A DNA stretch of 6,048 nt, from positions 1 to 6,048 of the forward strand of contig CAKQTF010000071.1 of NCBI GenBank assembly GCA_934276695.1, given 5' to 3'. Each line of letters begins with the position of its first letter. The first letter of the stretch is position 1. Below the pieces are notes generated by a model. The model ran no database searches and was not told the origin of the DNA. It was given only the letters and a program-made list of their open reading frames with translations. Positions 5,731 to 6,048 of this stretch are shown here, in pieces. Made by a program: the position numbers and the translations under genes. This stretch comes from an uncultured Spirochaetales bacterium (GTDB lineage: Bacteria > Spirochaetota > Spirochaetia > Sphaerochaetales > Sphaerochaetaceae).

Positions 5731-6048
5731 ACGAATATAAAAATACAATAAGAAAGGTTGATAGATATTTAGGTGTATTATTTAAATATATTTTACAAAA
5801 TTATAAAGAAAATGAATTTTTAATTACATTAACATCTGATCATGGAGCTATGATGCTTGACAATGAAGATTATCTTTTGAAAGATATTCATACAAATACT
5901 GCATTAATGGTAAGAGGAGGAAATATACCTAAAAAGGGTTTATATAATGAGGAGTTAACAAGTGTCATAGATTTGTATTCTATAATAGATACATATTCAT
6001 ATACAGATAATTTTAAAAGGGATGTAAATGATTCGAATTTGCCTAGTA
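5718..6048 (+). CDS. Sulfatase-like hydrolase/transferase, internal to C-terminal fragment
   Basis: A fragment of about 110 codons, open from the join to the right edge with neither start nor stop. KQYEYKNTIRKVDRYLG resembles the helix that in sulfatases precedes the metal-binding strand, followed by LITLTSDHGAMM. SDHG supplies the Asp and His metal ligands of the alkaline-phosphatase/sulfatase fold. IHTNTALMVRGGNIPKKG and then ELTSVIDLYSIID follow, matching the sulfatase pattern in which a surface loop is followed by the V-D-L-Y helix. The catalytic Cys/Ser region (CxPxR) would lie upstream and is absent. Substrate cannot be told: sulfate-ester hydrolases, phosphoethanolamine transferases and cell-surface polysaccharide enzymes share this fold. 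In-frame sequence upstream of the join (from a stop at 5694-5696) has no ATG, GTG or TTG, so as assembled this piece cannot be expressed as a normal protein. Composition suggests an AT-rich genome such as a Clostridium, Brachyspira or Fusobacterium relative, or a transferred surface locus. Confidence 0.78.

Noticed and set aside
5700..5830. Insertion sequence or integrative element boundary at the join
   Set aside because: No terminal inverted repeats, direct repeat, tRNA, att-like site or recombinase gene is visible, and the right-hand DNA begins in the middle of a gene.
1..6048. CRISPR array, tRNA or rRNA
   Set aside because: No regularly spaced repeats, no cloverleaf with a T-arm GTTCGANTC segment and no rRNA-like stretches were seen on either strand.

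Overview
The window carries two kinds of DNA that do not belong together. Bases 1 to about 5720 have mixed composition (46% G+C counted by hand over 5521-5700) and dense, ordinary bacterial genes. From about 5730 to the end the DNA is very AT-rich (about 24% G+C counted over 5761-6048) with ATA/AGA/TTA-rich codons. The left part fits an anaerobic, probably host- or sediment-associated bacterium. A GTP-type PEP carboxykinase, a WYL regulator, an RNase D-like exonuclease and a fused iron-sulfur/molybdenum hydroxylase are all compatible with the Spirochaetales, but that placement is an impression from family resemblance and not a demonstrated assignment.

Layout. (1) 3-296: the last 97 codons of GTP-dependent phosphoenolpyruvate carboxykinase, followed by a clear rho-independent terminator (319-344). 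(2) 297-543: an intergenic region with more structure than usual. On the minus strand it has a possible promoter (468-496), a pairing-rich stretch, and a perfect 10-bp hairpin ending in six T (360-386). Together these look like a candidate small RNA of about 105 nt, which would expose an anti-Shine-Dalgarno-like ACCTCCTT. A 7-bp inverted repeat (497-503/533-539) sits just upstream of the next gene. (3) 544-2380: a WYL-domain transcription regulator and an RNase D-family 3'-5' exonuclease, same strand, 25 bp apart. (4) 2364-5725, minus strand: an M20 metallopeptidase preceded by a large molybdenum hydroxylase (xanthine dehydrogenase-like, with the [2Fe-2S] domain fused to the catalytic domain). 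These two are 5 bp apart and almost certainly co-transcribed. The peptidase 3' end overlaps the 3' end of the exonuclease gene by 17 bp, tail to tail.

(5) Around 5715-5730 the hydroxylase gene stops abruptly inside its [2Fe-2S] domain. On the other strand the C-terminal part of a sulfatase-like protein begins, also without its 5' half or a start codon. Two unrelated genes losing their 5' ends at the same point, with a sharp change in composition, is best read as a chimeric assembly join or a recent illegitimate recombination.

Functionally the left part combines gluconeogenic or anaplerotic carbon metabolism (PEPCK), RNA processing under a probable ligand-sensing regulator, and purine or N-heterocycle hydroxylation coupled with peptide or amide hydrolysis. 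No CRISPR array, tRNA, rRNA, transposase or phage gene was seen.
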